Source: Dactylosporangium siamense (GTDB lineage: Bacteria; Actinomycetota; Actinomycetes; Mycobacteriales; Micromonosporaceae). From it: DNA of 64,000 bases. Where the stretch lies: the NCBI RefSeq assembly GCF_016862795.1, contig NZ_BONQ01000108.1, forward strand, positions 36,247 through 100,246. The letters are read 5' to 3'. The first letter of the stretch is position 1, and the number at the start of each line of letters is the position of its first letter. A model generated the notes under the pieces. The model did no database searches, was not told the origin of the DNA, and was given only the letters and a program-made list of their open reading frames with translations. The position numbers and the translations under genes are program-made. This document shows positions 17,143 through 25,320 of the stretch, one piece after another.

Positions 17143-18573
17143 GTGGGAGACAAGAAGGAACGCGGTGCGGCGACGCCGGCGCGCGGGATCCGGGTCGACG
17201 CGCGGATCGACGCCGTCGACCCGGACCAGACCCGGGATGCGATCGGCAACCGGACCGGGAATCGGGCTCAGGACCGACTCCCGGATCGAGCGCAGGGCGA
17301 GACGTGGGACCAGGCCTCGGATCGGACCCACGACGGAAGGGCTCAGAACCGACCCCGGGACCAGTTCTCGGACCAGGCCCAGGAGGAACGGGCTGGGAAC
17401 TGGTCGGCGGAGCGGTCCCTGGAGCGGTCCGTGGATCAGGACGGGGACGAGCGGCCGTGTGCGCACTGCGGCCGGCCGGTGCCGCAGCGCAACGCCGCCG
17501 GGCGGCCGTTCCGGTACTGCCGCGACAACGACGGTGAGTGCCAGCGGGCCGCGCGCAATGCCCGGCTGCGGCACCGGGCCTCCCCCGGGTTGAGTGGGCA
17601 GGTGGCCCGGGCGTTCGAGGTCGCCGAGCGGCTCGACCAGGTCGTGGACACGCTCGTCGAGGCGCTGCACGCGGAGCTGTCCCCCGCCGGCGTCGAACGG
17701 CAGATCGCGCATGCCAGGGCCGAGGCCGCCGCCGGGGTCCTGACCGCGCACGCCGAACGGGACGACGCCCGCGCCGCCGTCCAGCACGCCCAGGCGACGG
17801 CGAAGGCCGCCGAGGCCGCGACCCGCGCCGCTGAGGCGGTGGCGGCCTTCGCCCGGGAGGAGGCAGCCACCGCGCGGGAGGACGCCGCGGCCGCGCACGC
17901 CGCCGCCGGCGACGCCCGGCAGGCCGCCGAACACGCCGCCGAGCAGGCACGGCACAGCGTCCGGCAGGCGGCGGAGGAGGCGGCGGTGCAGGTCGCCGAG
18001 GCGCACCACAGCGCCGCTCAGGTGGTTGCCGAGGCGCAACGCGACGCGGCGCTGCGGGTCGACGCGGCGCAGGGCGCGGCCCGCGACGCCGACGCCGCCC
18101 TCGCGGTCGCGACCGTTGAACGGGACACGGCCCGGCGGGAGGCGGCGACGGAGGCGGCGTTGCGGGCGGAGGCGTACCGGGAACGCGACACCGCCCGGGC
18201 CGCCGCCGACACCGAGGCGCGGGAACGGCAGCGGGTGGAACGGGACCTGGCCGGGCGGGCGGACGAAGCGACCCGGCTCCGGCGGCGCTTCGAGCAGTCC
18301 CAGGCGACCGCGGAGCGGTTGCACGAGGACAACACACGACTGCAGGGTGATATCCGCCGGCTGGAGGGTGAACTTGACCGGGCCCGGGACCGGGCGGAGG
18401 ACCTCCGCACGCAGCTGGCGCGGGCGGTGGAGCGGGAGGTGACGGCGCAGGCGCAGCTGCAACAGCAGCTCACGACGCTGAGCGGGGCGCTCGCGCAACT
18501 GACCGGTTCCCGTCAACCGGGTGTGTCACCTGCCGAAACTACGGGTGGTGAGGCGCGCCACGGCGCTGCCTAA
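17143..18573 (+). CDS. Zinc-ribbon and long coiled-coil protein
   Basis: 476 residues from the GTG at 17143. A -10 TACGCT lies at 17130-17135, so the message is probably leaderless. Residues 1-90 are a charged, Arg/Asp/Gln-rich disordered region with repeated short units (DRLPDRAQ, RDQFSDQAQ). Around residue 104 is a four-ligand zinc ribbon, CAHCGRPVPQRNAAGRPF then RYCRDNDGECQ. Residues 150-460 are almost unbroken Ala/Glu/Arg heptads, a long coiled coil. It resembles cytoskeletal or DNA-organising proteins of the KfrA style, but I recognise no exact family. Standing alone ahead of rbpA, it gives no functional context. Confidence 0.7.
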   Translation: MGDKKERGAATPARGIRVDARIDAVDPDQTRDAIGNRTGNRAQDRLPDRAQGETWDQASDRTHDGRAQNRPRDQFSDQAQEERAGNWSAERSLERSVDQDGDERPCAHCGRPVPQRNAAGRPFRYCRDNDGECQRAARNARLRHRASPGLSGQVARAFEVAERLDQVVDTLVEALHAELSPAGVERQIAHARAEAAAGVLTAHAERDDARAAVQHAQATAKAAEAATRAAEAVAAFAREEAATAREDAAAAHAAAGDARQAAEHAAEQARHSVRQAAEEAAVQVAEAHHSAAQVVAEAQRDAALRVDAAQGAARDADAALAVATVERDTARREAATEAALRAEAYRERDTARAAADTEARERQRVERDLAGRADEATRLRRRFEQSQATAERLHEDNTRLQGDIRRLEGELDRARDRAEDLRTQLARAVEREVTAQAQLQQQLTTLSGALAQLTGSRQPGVSPAETTGGEARHGAA

Positions 18574-18672
18574 CTGGTCGATCATTGAAACCCAACGTAA
18601 AATAACCGTACCGACCCGGCGACTGGACTACCGCAGGTCCCGGAAGGTCGTGTAATCTGCCCGCCCGCAGTG

Positions 18673-18699
18673 GGAATCGTCAGACCACGTGGTGTCGTT
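18673..18699 (+). promoter_or_regulatory. Possible SigR-type promoter of rbpA
   Basis: GGAAT (18673-18677) and GTT (18697-18699) are 19 bp apart, close to the GGAAT-N18-GTT consensus of the thiol-stress sigma factor SigR. In Streptomyces coelicolor rbpA is a SigR target, which makes the reading reasonable despite the extra base. Confidence 0.45.
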
Positions 18700-18742
18700 G
18701 GTTACAACGAAGCGCAACACGATTCGAAGGGGAAGACCGACC

Positions 18743-19087
18743 ATGGGCGAGCGCATGCTGCGCGGCAGCCGTCTCGGAGCCGTCAGCTACGAGTCCGACC
18801 GCAACACCGAGCTGGCCCCGCGTCAGACCCGAGAATACCTGTGCGCCAAGGGGCACCAGTTCGAGGTGCCGTTCGCCGTTGACGCCGAGGTTCCCATGAC
18901 CTGGGAGTGCAAGTTCGACGGCAGCGTCGCCCGGCTTGTCGACGGCAACGAGCCGGAGGCGAAGAAGGCGAAGCCGCCGCGCACCCACTGGGACATGCTG
19001 CTCGAGCGGCGCTCGATCGCGGAGCTCGAGGACATCCTCAACGAGCGCCTCGAAGAGGTCCGCCACCGTCGCGGTCGCTCGGCATAA
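18743..19087 (+). CDS. rbpA: RNA polymerase-binding protein RbpA
   Basis: 114 residues starting MGERMLRGSRLGAVSYESDR, a hallmark N-terminus. The core domain has the YLCAKGHQFEVPFA and WECKFDG segments (C..H / C zinc-site remnants), followed by the basic linker EPEAKKAKPPRTHWDML and the sigma-interacting C-terminal helices LLERRSIAELEDILNERL. RbpA binds the principal sigma factor and RNA polymerase, stabilises open complexes, and gives basal tolerance to rifampicin in actinobacteria. Full length. It stands as a single gene followed by a strong hairpin. Confidence 0.96.
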   Translation: MGERMLRGSRLGAVSYESDRNTELAPRQTREYLCAKGHQFEVPFAVDAEVPMTWECKFDGSVARLVDGNEPEAKKAKPPRTHWDMLLERRSIAELEDILNERLEEVRHRRGRSA

Positions 19088-19123
19088 GCGGGACCACCGC
19101 ATAAGCACACAGGACGGCAAGGA

Positions 19124-19152
19124 CGCCCCGACGGTCGATGACCGTCGGGGCG
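19124..19152 (+). terminator. Hairpin terminator after rbpA
   Basis: A 13-bp perfect stem (19124-19136 with 19140-19152; core CCCCGACGGTC) and a 3-nt loop GAT stand 37 bp after the rbpA stop. There is no U-tract, as is usual in very GC-rich actinobacteria. Confidence 0.75.
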
Positions 19153-19154
19153 CT

Positions 19155-20189
19155 CTGCGTGCCGGCCCGCCCGCCAGGCCGGCCGCAGCGCAGCCGGCAG
19201 CACCAGACGCCGAGAGCACCAAGAGCGCCGACCCCCGGGCCGGGCTTCGCGCCGACTGTGGCAGCTGCTTCGGGTTGTGCTGCGTAGCGCCGGCGTTCGC
19301 GAGGTCCGTGGACTTCGCCATCGACAAGCCCGCCGGGCACCCCTGCCCGAACCTCGGCACCACCCCGACCGCCAGCCCGACCGGCACCCCGGCCGGCAGC
19401 GGCACCCCGACCGGCGGCGGGTTCGGGTGCGGCATCCACACCCAGCTGCGGCAGCGCGGGTTCGTCGGGTGCACCGTCTACGACTGTTTCGGCGCCGGGC
19501 AGAAGGTCGCCCAGGTGACGTTCGGGGGCCGGGACTGGCGGCAGGCACCGGGCCAGGCGCCGCTGATGTTCGCCGCGTTCGCGACCATGCGCCACCTGCA
19601 CGAGCTGCTGTGGTACCTGACGCAGGCCCGTGACCTGCCGGCCGCGGCGCCGCTGCACGACCGCCTCGACGCGGCCGTCGCCGAGACGCAGCGCCTCAGT
19701 GACCTGCCCGCCGGGGAACTCGCCGGCGTCGACGTTGACGCGCACCGCGGCTCGGTGGTGCCGTTGCTGCGGCAGGCCAGCGAGCTCGCGCGGGCGAAGG
19801 TGGTGGGGAGGCGGACGCCGTACCAGAGCCGCAGCGTCGTCGGGAAGGACCTTCGGCGTGTCGATCTGCGTGGTGCTGACCTGCGGGGCGCGTCAGCCGT
19901 CGGCGCCGATCTGCGGGGTGCGGACCTGACGGGCGCCGACGTCACCGGCGCGGATCTGCGTGGCGCGGATCTGCGGGGTGCGGACCTGCGCGGCGTGCTG
20001 TTCCTGATCCAGTCGCAGCTGGACGCCGCCCGTGGTGACGCGGTAACCCGCCTGCCGGCCGGGTTCAGCCACCCGGCGCACTGGACCGTTCAGCGGACGC
20101 ACCCCGGGACGGACCCTACGAGGGCGGGGCATCCTCGATCGGGTCGCGAGGCCGGGGGGCGGGCGGGGCGCCGGTCAGGGCGTCGCTGA
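19155..20189 (+). CDS. Cys-rich N-domain plus pentapeptide-repeat protein; start uncertain
   Basis: The recognisable protein begins with LRADCGSCFGLCCVAPAF (DNA near 19248) and runs through GCGIHTQLRQRGFVGCTVYDCFG, a cysteine-rich region like those of YkgJ-type metal-binding proteins. It ends with pentapeptide repeats (GADLRGADLTGADVTG etc., about ten units) and a tail FLIQSQLDAARGDAVTRLPA typical of actinobacterial pentapeptide proteins. The frame has no ATG, GTG or TTG between the rbpA stop and the first conserved motif. The CTG at 19155 is only the first near-cognate codon. Its 3' end overlaps the convergent STAS gene by 74 bp. Confidence 0.65.
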   Translation: MRAGPPARPAAAQPAAPDAESTKSADPRAGLRADCGSCFGLCCVAPAFARSVDFAIDKPAGHPCPNLGTTPTASPTGTPAGSGTPTGGGFGCGIHTQLRQRGFVGCTVYDCFGAGQKVAQVTFGGRDWRQAPGQAPLMFAAFATMRHLHELLWYLTQARDLPAAAPLHDRLDAAVAETQRLSDLPAGELAGVDVDAHRGSVVPLLRQASELARAKVVGRRTPYQSRSVVGKDLRRVDLRGADLRGASAVGADLRGADLTGADVTGADLRGADLRGADLRGVLFLIQSQLDAARGDAVTRLPAGFSHPAHWTVQRTHPGTDPTRAGHPRSGREAGGRAGRRSGRR

Positions 20190-20502
20190 CCGTGGCGTGG
20201 ACCGGGATCCGACCGGTGAGCCCGACCGTGTCCAGCAGCCCGGCCAGAAACGGTGACGGCGCCGCGAGCCGTAGGTAGCCTCCGTGGGCGACGCACCGGT
20301 TGTGGCTGTACGCGAACGTCCCGAGCCCCACCGAGTCGCAGAAGTCGACGTCGCCGAGGTCCACCACGATCCGGGAACGGCCACGGTCCAGCGCGCCGTG
20401 CATCGCCTCACGTAACTGTGGGGCCGAGTCGATGTCGAGGGCGCCGCGCACCGCCACGAGCACGACACCGTCGGCACAGTCTGTCACTGCAACGTCCATC
20501 AT
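20116..20502 (-). CDS. STAS-domain anti-sigma factor antagonist
   Basis: 128 residues from ATG 20502 (AGGA four bases upstream; GTG 20514 is an alternative). The fold is SpoIIAA/RsbV-like: GVVLVAVRGALDIDSAPQL, then SRIVVDLGDVDFCDSVGLGT with the phosphorylatable Ser in DSVGL, and GGYLRLAAPSPFLAGLL. Such proteins bind anti-sigma kinases when unphosphorylated and so release a stress sigma factor. No kinase or sigma gene is nearby, so its partner is encoded elsewhere. Confidence 0.88.
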   Translation of the reverse strand: MMDVAVTDCADGVVLVAVRGALDIDSAPQLREAMHGALDRGRSRIVVDLGDVDFCDSVGLGTFAYSHNRCVAHGGYLRLAAPSPFLAGLLDTVGLTGRIPVHATVSDALTGAPPAPRPRDPIEDAPPS

Positions 20503-20543
20503 CCGATCCTGCACCGGTTCGGCGCGGTCCGCAGGACAGCGGG

Positions 20544-20549
20544 TACGTT
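20544..20549 (+). promoter_or_regulatory. -10 element of a leaderless MFS gene
   Basis: TACGTT ends 6 bp before the ATG at 20556, so transcription should start at or next to the start codon. No ribosome site precedes the ATG, which agrees with a leaderless message. Confidence 0.5.
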
Positions 20550-20555
20550 GCTGCG

Positions 20556-21875
20556 ATGCTCGCCCGTCTCCTCACGGCCGCGACCCTGGCCCGGACCGCG
20601 GAGGCGGCCGCCGCGGTGGTGCTGCTGCTCGCCGCGGTGCGGCAGACCGGCGACCCGGCGCAGGGCGCGACGGTCCTGGCCGCGTTGCTGGTCCCGCACG
20701 TGCTCGCCGGGCCGTTCGTCGGTCTGGTCACCGACCGGGCCCGCCGGCCGCGGCTCGTCCACGCGGGGTTCGCGGCGCTGTTCGGGCTCGCGCTCGGTGG
20801 GGTGCTGCTGCTGACGGGGGTGGCGCCGCTGCCGGTGGTTGTCGGGTTGGCGCTGGTGGCCGGCAGCTGCGGTCCGATGATTTTCGGTGGTCTGTCGAGT
20901 CTGCTGGATGATGTGGTACCGCCACCGCGGCGGCCGCGGGCGCGGGGGCTGGACGCGGCGACGTACAACGTGGCGGAGATCGCGGGTCCGGCGGCTGGGG
21001 CGCTGCTGGTGGCGGCGTTCGGGGTGCCGGTCGCGGCGCTGGTGCTGTCCGGCGCGTGTCTGCTCGCGGCGGGCACGCTGCTCACCGTCGCCGACACTCT
21101 CGACCCGGAGCCGGCTCTCGACCCGGAGCCGGCTCCCGCCGTGGAGCCGGCACCCGCCGTGGCGGCCAAGAACGCCGCCGGAGCTCAGAACAGCGCCGGG
21201 GCGCAGAACGCGGCCAGCGCTCAGGACAGCGCGGGGGTTCAGGACGACGCGGGGGCGCGGGACGGTGGGGCGGGCGGGGCGCGGGTCGGGGTCCGGGACG
21301 GCCTCGCCGCGATCGTGCGCAGCCGCCCGCTGCTGGCGGTGACCGCGGCGACCGCCCTGGCCTCGTACGGCGCCGGCATGATCACCCCGGTCGCCGTCGT
21401 CCTCGGCGTCGCCGCCGGGCATCCGGCCGGTGGTGGCCTGCTGGTGACGGCGTTGGGCGTGGGTGCGTTGTGCGGGTCGCTGCTCGTCGCGCGGTTCCCG
21501 GTGCGGCCGGCGCCGCAGCTGGTCGTGGTGGCGTGCCTGCTGGGGGTGGGTGCGGCGTTCGCCGGGCTGTCCGGTGCGGTCCTCGGCGGCGTGTCGTGGC
21601 CGGTGCTGGTCGCGGTGTTCGCGGTGGCCGGGGTCCTGGACGGCCCGTTGCTGTCCTCGGTGCTGCTGGTCCGCTCGCGGGAGGCGCCGCCGGGGACCCG
21701 TACGCAGGTGTTCACGCTCGGCGCGGGGATCAAGCTGACCGCGGCGGCGGTCGGCGCGGCGACGTTCACGGTTCTGGCGGCCGCTCCGCCGGCGGTCCTG
21801 GTCGGGGTGTTGTCCGCGAGTCACCTGCTCGCCGCCGCCGTCGGCGCGGCCCTGCTGCGCCGGCGGACCCGCTGA
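20556..21875 (+). CDS. MFS transporter
   Basis: 439 residues with about 12 hydrophobic helices and the loop motif GLVTDRARRPRLV between helices 2 and 3, typical of major facilitator drug or metabolite exporters. Between the two six-helix halves (residues about 180-250) is a long low-complexity loop made of DPEPALDPEPAPAVEP and then imperfect six-residue units (AGAQNS, AGAQNA, ASAQDS, AGVQDD). The loop should be cytoplasmic. No regulator is adjacent and the substrate is unknown. A 15-bp hairpin ends the gene. Confidence 0.8.
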   Translation: MLARLLTAATLARTAEAAAAVVLLLAAVRQTGDPAQGATVLAALLVPHVLAGPFVGLVTDRARRPRLVHAGFAALFGLALGGVLLLTGVAPLPVVVGLALVAGSCGPMIFGGLSSLLDDVVPPPRRPRARGLDAATYNVAEIAGPAAGALLVAAFGVPVAALVLSGACLLAAGTLLTVADTLDPEPALDPEPAPAVEPAPAVAAKNAAGAQNSAGAQNAASAQDSAGVQDDAGARDGGAGGARVGVRDGLAAIVRSRPLLAVTAATALASYGAGMITPVAVVLGVAAGHPAGGGLLVTALGVGALCGSLLVARFPVRPAPQLVVVACLLGVGAAFAGLSGAVLGGVSWPVLVAVFAVAGVLDGPLLSSVLLVRSREAPPGTRTQVFTLGAGIKLTAAAVGAATFTVLAAAPPAVLVGVLSASHLLAAAVGAALLRRRTR

Positions 21876-21899
21876 CGGGCCGGGACCGCGGACGAACGC

Positions 21900-21934
21900 C
21901 GGCGGGCGGCACCCGGGAAGGGTGCCGCCCGCCG
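21900..21934. terminator. Bidirectional hairpin between convergent genes
   Basis: GGCGGGCGGCACCC and GGGTGCCGCCCGCC pair perfectly around a GGGAA loop, with one further C-G pair outside. It sits between the ends of the MFS gene and the secreted-protein gene and can serve both strands. Confidence 0.85.
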
Positions 21935-21952
21935 TGTGCGATGCGATGGGTG

Positions 21953-22429
21953 CTAGCGGTGGCGGCGGCCGCCGTACTCGTGCGCGACCAGGACGTACCG
22001 GACGTGGTTGCGGCTGCCGATGCGGTAGCAGTCCGAGTCGTCCCACCAGTTGCGCTGCTCGCCGATCCAGCCGGCGAAGTTGCACGCCTTCTTGTTGCGG
22101 AAGGTGTCCACCACCCAGGACTGGACCCACTGGTTGTTGCGGCGGTGGCCGTCGAAGTTGCCGTGCCAGCGGCCGCCGCCGTTGTTGTTGCCCATGCCAC
22201 CCGGCCAGGCGGGACCGCCGCCGGGCTGGCCGCCGCCACCGCCCGGCTGGCCGCCGCCCCCACCGGGCTGACCGCCACCGCCGCCACCGCCGGGCGGCGG
22301 GGCCTGGACGGCGGTGGTGCCGCTGTCGGCGCTGGGCGCGGCCGACGCGGCGGTGGCGCCCATGCCGAGAATCGCGCCCGCAGCGAGCGTCATGCCCGCC
22401 AGGGTCAGGAACCGTTGTGTGTTACGCAT
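21953..22429 (-). CDS. Secreted protein with Gly/Pro/Gln repeat linker
   Basis: 158 residues. A Sec signal peptide (MRNTQRFLTLAGMTLAAGAI, cleavage probably after ASA near 30) is followed by a linker of three GGGGGQP-type units and GPAWPGGMGNNNGGG. The remaining 75 residues form a small basic domain with two cysteines (KKACNFAGW, SDCYRIG) likely to form a disulfide, and tryptophans in NNQWVQSWVVDTF. Similar small secreted proteins occur in related actinomycetes without known function. A GGGGGAG ribosome site precedes the ATG. Confidence 0.75.
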   Translation of the reverse strand: MRNTQRFLTLAGMTLAAGAILGMGATAASAAPSADSGTTAVQAPPPGGGGGGGQPGGGGGQPGGGGGQPGGGPAWPGGMGNNNGGGRWHGNFDGHRRNNQWVQSWVVDTFRNKKACNFAGWIGEQRNWWDDSDCYRIGSRNHVRYVLVAHEYGGRRHR

Positions 22430-22615
22430 CTTTGACTCCCCCTCGTGTCGTGATGACGTGATTACACTATGTAGCGGAAAGCGGCATTTCTCGCAAAACG
22501 CGTCATCCTTTCAGCCAAAGGCTGGACGACTTTAGGGCAGCCGACGACCGCTTTCGGGCCAGCTCGTTGAACATTGACCGCCCGGTGCGAGACCGGTGCG
22601 AGACCGGTGCGAGAT

Positions 22616-23080
22616 TTATGCGAGGCGCAGTTCCAGGACGGTCCCGCCGGTCGTGAACGGCGCCCGCCGGGCGGCCGTGAACCCGGCCCGGACGTAGGTC
22701 CGCAGCGCCGCGTCGTTGCCGGCGGCGACCTCGAGCTCGACCCGGCTCGCGTGCCGGCGCCGGGCCCAGCCGGTGACGGCGGCGACGAGCCGCCCGCCGG
22801 CGCCGCGGCCGCGGGCGGTGGGGCTGACCCACATGCCGATCAGGTGGGTGACGTCGGGGTCCGTGGGGATGATCCAGGTGCCGGCGATCCCGACCGGGTC
22901 GGCGCCGTCGAACACGGCGAAGCAGGCGCCGTGCCGCGGCCAGTCCCGCCACTCGGCCTCGGACCGGCCGGCCTCACGGGCGTGGCTGCTGGCGAACGCG
23001 GCCGGGCTGTCCAGCAGCGCGGCGAGCCTCAGGTGCCGTTTGAGCTGCCATTCGTCGCAGGTGAGGGGCCGGGTGCGCAC
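22616..23080 (-). CDS. GNAT acetyltransferase
   Basis: 154 residues from GTG 23080, 10 bp after the previous gene. It contains VGIAGTWIIPTDPDVTHLIG, the acetyl-CoA motif MWVSPTARGRGAGGRLV (RGxGxG) and VELEVAAGNDAALRTYVRA with the N-x-x-A-x-x-x-Y-x-x-x-GF motif. It matches small-molecule or amino-group N-acetyltransferases. The upstream extension of the frame is antisense-like and rejected. The substrate cannot be inferred. Confidence 0.85.
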   Translation of the reverse strand: MRTRPLTCDEWQLKRHLRLAALLDSPAAFASSHAREAGRSEAEWRDWPRHGACFAVFDGADPVGIAGTWIIPTDPDVTHLIGMWVSPTARGRGAGGRLVAAVTGWARRRHASRVELEVAAGNDAALRTYVRAGFTAARRAPFTTGGTVLELRLA

Positions 23081-23090
23081 GGGTGGCGGT

Positions 23091-23636
23091 TCACCGGGCG
23101 GCGTGGTCGGTGTCCAGCTGCTCCAGGACCGGCCGGACCACGTCGTCGAGGTGCCGCACGAGGACGGTGACGGCGCGTTCGGCGGCGGCGTCGACGTGCC
23201 GGTCCTCGGTCGGGGTCGGCAGCCCGTCCAGGGGCAGCGGCGTCTCCAGCAGCAGCGTCCCGCGCAGGTGCGGGTGCCGGCTGAGGTCCTGCTCGGTCGG
23301 TTGGATGAACTGCCCGAACAGTTCCGGCCAGCCACGCCAGCCGCGGTCACGCCACCAGGTGCGGGACACGGTCAGCGGCGCCGGCAGCGGCGACACCAGC
23401 TCCACCCGGGCGGTGAGGCCACCGTCGAACGGGTTGCGCTGGCACACCGCGGTCAGCACCCGCCGGTGCCAGCGCACGTAGCCGGGGTCCAGCAGCGGCG
23501 GCGTCGCGGCGGCCCAGGCGACGCACGCGAACCCGACGGGGGCGATGTCGCCGACGGTGCCGGCGAACTCCGCCGCGTGGCGCTGGACGGCGCTGAGGTA
23601 CCGGTCCCGGTCACGGTCCACCCAGAACGTCTTCAC
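23091..23636 (-). CDS. Hypothetical protein
   Basis: 181 residues if started at GTG 23636, just after an AAGG. It is acidic, soluble and lacks signal or membrane segments. Notable parts are a conserved-looking aromatic middle (DPGYVRWHRRVLTAVCQRN, RTWWRDRGWRGWPELFGQF) and a C-terminal helix. I do not recognise a family. It precedes the GNAT gene and follows a DUF4037 gene, all on one strand with gaps of 10-26 bp, suggesting one transcript. Confidence 0.6.
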   Translation of the reverse strand: MKTFWVDRDRDRYLSAVQRHAAEFAGTVGDIAPVGFACVAWAAATPPLLDPGYVRWHRRVLTAVCQRNPFDGGLTARVELVSPLPAPLTVSRTWWRDRGWRGWPELFGQFIQPTEQDLSRHPHLRGTLLLETPLPLDGLPTPTEDRHVDAAAERAVTVLVRHLDDVVRPVLEQLDTDHAAR

Positions 23637-23662
23637 ACCTTGCGACGGTAGCCCGTGAAAGG

Positions 23663-24709
23663 TCAACCCGTCCGCAGGACCGCGGCGGTGACGGCCCGGC
23701 GCAGGTCGGCGCGGCCGAGCAGGTCGGTGTTGTCGACGTACTGGTCGACGCCGCCGACCGGAGGCAGCGCCGCGACGGCCGGGTCGGTGACGGCGGCGCT
23801 CAGCGCGGCGGCGAACCGCCCGGCGTCGATCACCGGGTAGGGCCGGTCGAAGTACGGCCGGCGGGTCGCGTCCACGGCCGCGGACAGCCCGAGGCTGTTC
23901 TGCCGGCGTCCCGCGTCCTCGTACGCGCCGCACAGGTCGTCCACGTCCAGCGGCCCCGGCAGCGAGCTGAACGCGGTGCCGAGCCATTTGCTGTACGGCG
24001 GCCACCGCCGCTCCTGCAGCAGCCGCAGCCGCATCACGTGCCGGGCGAGCCGCGCCGCGACGACCCGCCCGCCGAGCGTGTCGCCGGCCTCGGCCGCCCG
24101 GCCGGGGAACGCCTCCTCCTGCGCGATGTGGGTCCACTGCGCGGCCAGCACGTACCGCCACAGGTCGGGCGGGTACCAGGCGACCGCCGCCCGCAACGCC
24201 GTCAGGTCCCCGGTGTCGTCGTGGTACACGGCGCCGCCGGCCGTCTCCGCGAACGTCTGCGTCGGGGTGGCGAGCCAGTCCAGCAGCGACCCGGTGAACG
24301 GCGCCCCGAACTGCCCGACGGTCCAGTCGGCGACGGTGGTGACGTCGACGCGGTGCGCGACCGGCCCGTCGGTCGCGGTCATCACCCGGACCCGCGCGTC
24401 CTCGGGTGTGAAGTGCGTCGGCCAGCCCAGCACGTGTTTCGGTAGCCTCGCCCGCAGCAGCGCGTCGATCCCGGCGGCGTGCCGGGCGTGATCGGCGGGG
24501 TCGAGGAACAGGGTGAGCCGCGGCCCCCAGTCGTGGTCGGTGGAGCGGGGACCGTCGTAGCCGAGGACCTCCGACCCGGCGCCGATGCGGGCGGCGGCGT
24601 GCGGCAGCCCCGGGTACACGTCGTCCAGCAGCGGCCGGACCGCGTCGCGGTAGAACACCCCGCACAGCTCAAGCCCCGGCACGAAGACCGGGGCCGGATC
24701 GGGGGTCAC
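23663..24709 (-). CDS. DUF4037 nucleotidyltransferase-like protein
   Basis: 348 residues. The N-terminal part has GSEVLGYDGPRSTDHDWGPR, the family's marker and a variant of the GS-x-D-x-D nucleotidyltransferase motif, then LTLFLDPADH. The remainder is helical (LWRYVLAAQWTHIAQEEAF; MRLRLLQERRWPPYSKW) and typical of DUF4037. Members are thought to be aminoglycoside-type nucleotidyltransferases, but activity has not been shown. The start overlaps the stop of the uridine-kinase-like gene (ATGA). Confidence 0.85.
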   Translation of the reverse strand: MTPDPAPVFVPGLELCGVFYRDAVRPLLDDVYPGLPHAAARIGAGSEVLGYDGPRSTDHDWGPRLTLFLDPADHARHAAGIDALLRARLPKHVLGWPTHFTPEDARVRVMTATDGPVAHRVDVTTVADWTVGQFGAPFTGSLLDWLATPTQTFAETAGGAVYHDDTGDLTALRAAVAWYPPDLWRYVLAAQWTHIAQEEAFPGRAAEAGDTLGGRVVAARLARHVMRLRLLQERRWPPYSKWLGTAFSSLPGPLDVDDLCGAYEDAGRRQNSLGLSAAVDATRRPYFDRPYPVIDAGRFAAALSAAVTDPAVAALPPVGGVDQYVDNTDLLGRADLRRAVTAAVLRTG

Positions 24710-25320
24710 AGTACGACCGCTGGGTGGCGGGGGTCGTCGGCGCGCACGACGACGTCGGCGATGTCCTGGGGCAGCACCTCATTGTCGTACCGCTGGAACG
24801 CCGGCAACGTCCACTGCATTTCGGCCGGGGTGCGGCGGGCGAGCGCCGCCGGGGACTGCGTGAGGTGGACGGTGACGTCGAAGTCGAGACCGGCGCCGAG
24901 CAGCATCGTGCCGGACACGACGACCACGGCACCGGCCGGCAGGTCCAGGTAGGCGGCGCGGGTGGCCCGGTCGGTGACCGGGTCCCGCAGCGACGGCAGG
25001 ACCCGTCCGGTGCCGCCGGTCGCCGCCGGTCGCAGGACCTCCCGGGTGATCGCCCGCAGGTCCAGCCAGTCCTCGTAGTACGCGTCAGGGTTGGTGCGGC
25101 CACGCTCCAGCCGCAGCGACGCCTGCCGCAGGAACCCGCCGGCGGGGATGTGCACGGCGTGCCCACCGTCGGCGTGGACCTGCTCGACGACCCGGGCGGC
25201 GAGGACGTCACCGCCGGCGGTCGGTGCACCGTCGACGGCGACCCGGGTCGCGTGGACCTTCCCGACCCGGGCGGCGATGTCGGCGGCGAGCCCGCCGACG
25301 GTCACGGGACGGGCCTTCAC
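24706..25320 (-). CDS. Uridine-kinase-like protein with a degenerate P-loop
   Basis: 204 residues. The overall layout is that of uridine kinase/phosphoribulokinase-like proteins: TRVAVDGAPTAGGDVLAARV near residue 26 where the Walker A should be, GFLRQASLRLERGRTNPDAYYEDWLD, LPAGAVVVVSGTMLLG and the lid-region segment FDVTVHLTQSPAALARR. In the P-loop the expected G-K-S/T is G-D-V, so ATP binding by the canonical lysine is lost. It may be non-catalytic or use the fold differently. Coupled to DUF4037 and FxsA genes by 4-bp overlaps. Confidence 0.7.
   Translation of the reverse strand: MKARPVTVGGLAADIAARVGKVHATRVAVDGAPTAGGDVLAARVVEQVHADGGHAVHIPAGGFLRQASLRLERGRTNPDAYYEDWLDLRAITREVLRPAATGGTGRVLPSLRDPVTDRATRAAYLDLPAGAVVVVSGTMLLGAGLDFDVTVHLTQSPAALARRTPAEMQWTLPAFQRYDNEVLPQDIADVVVRADDPRHPAVVL

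Noticed and set aside
17035..18516. Long minus-strand frame opposite the coiled-coil gene
   Set aside because: The plus strand has a zinc ribbon, a leaderless promoter and heptads; the minus frame is Arg/Gly/Leu-rich with no motif.
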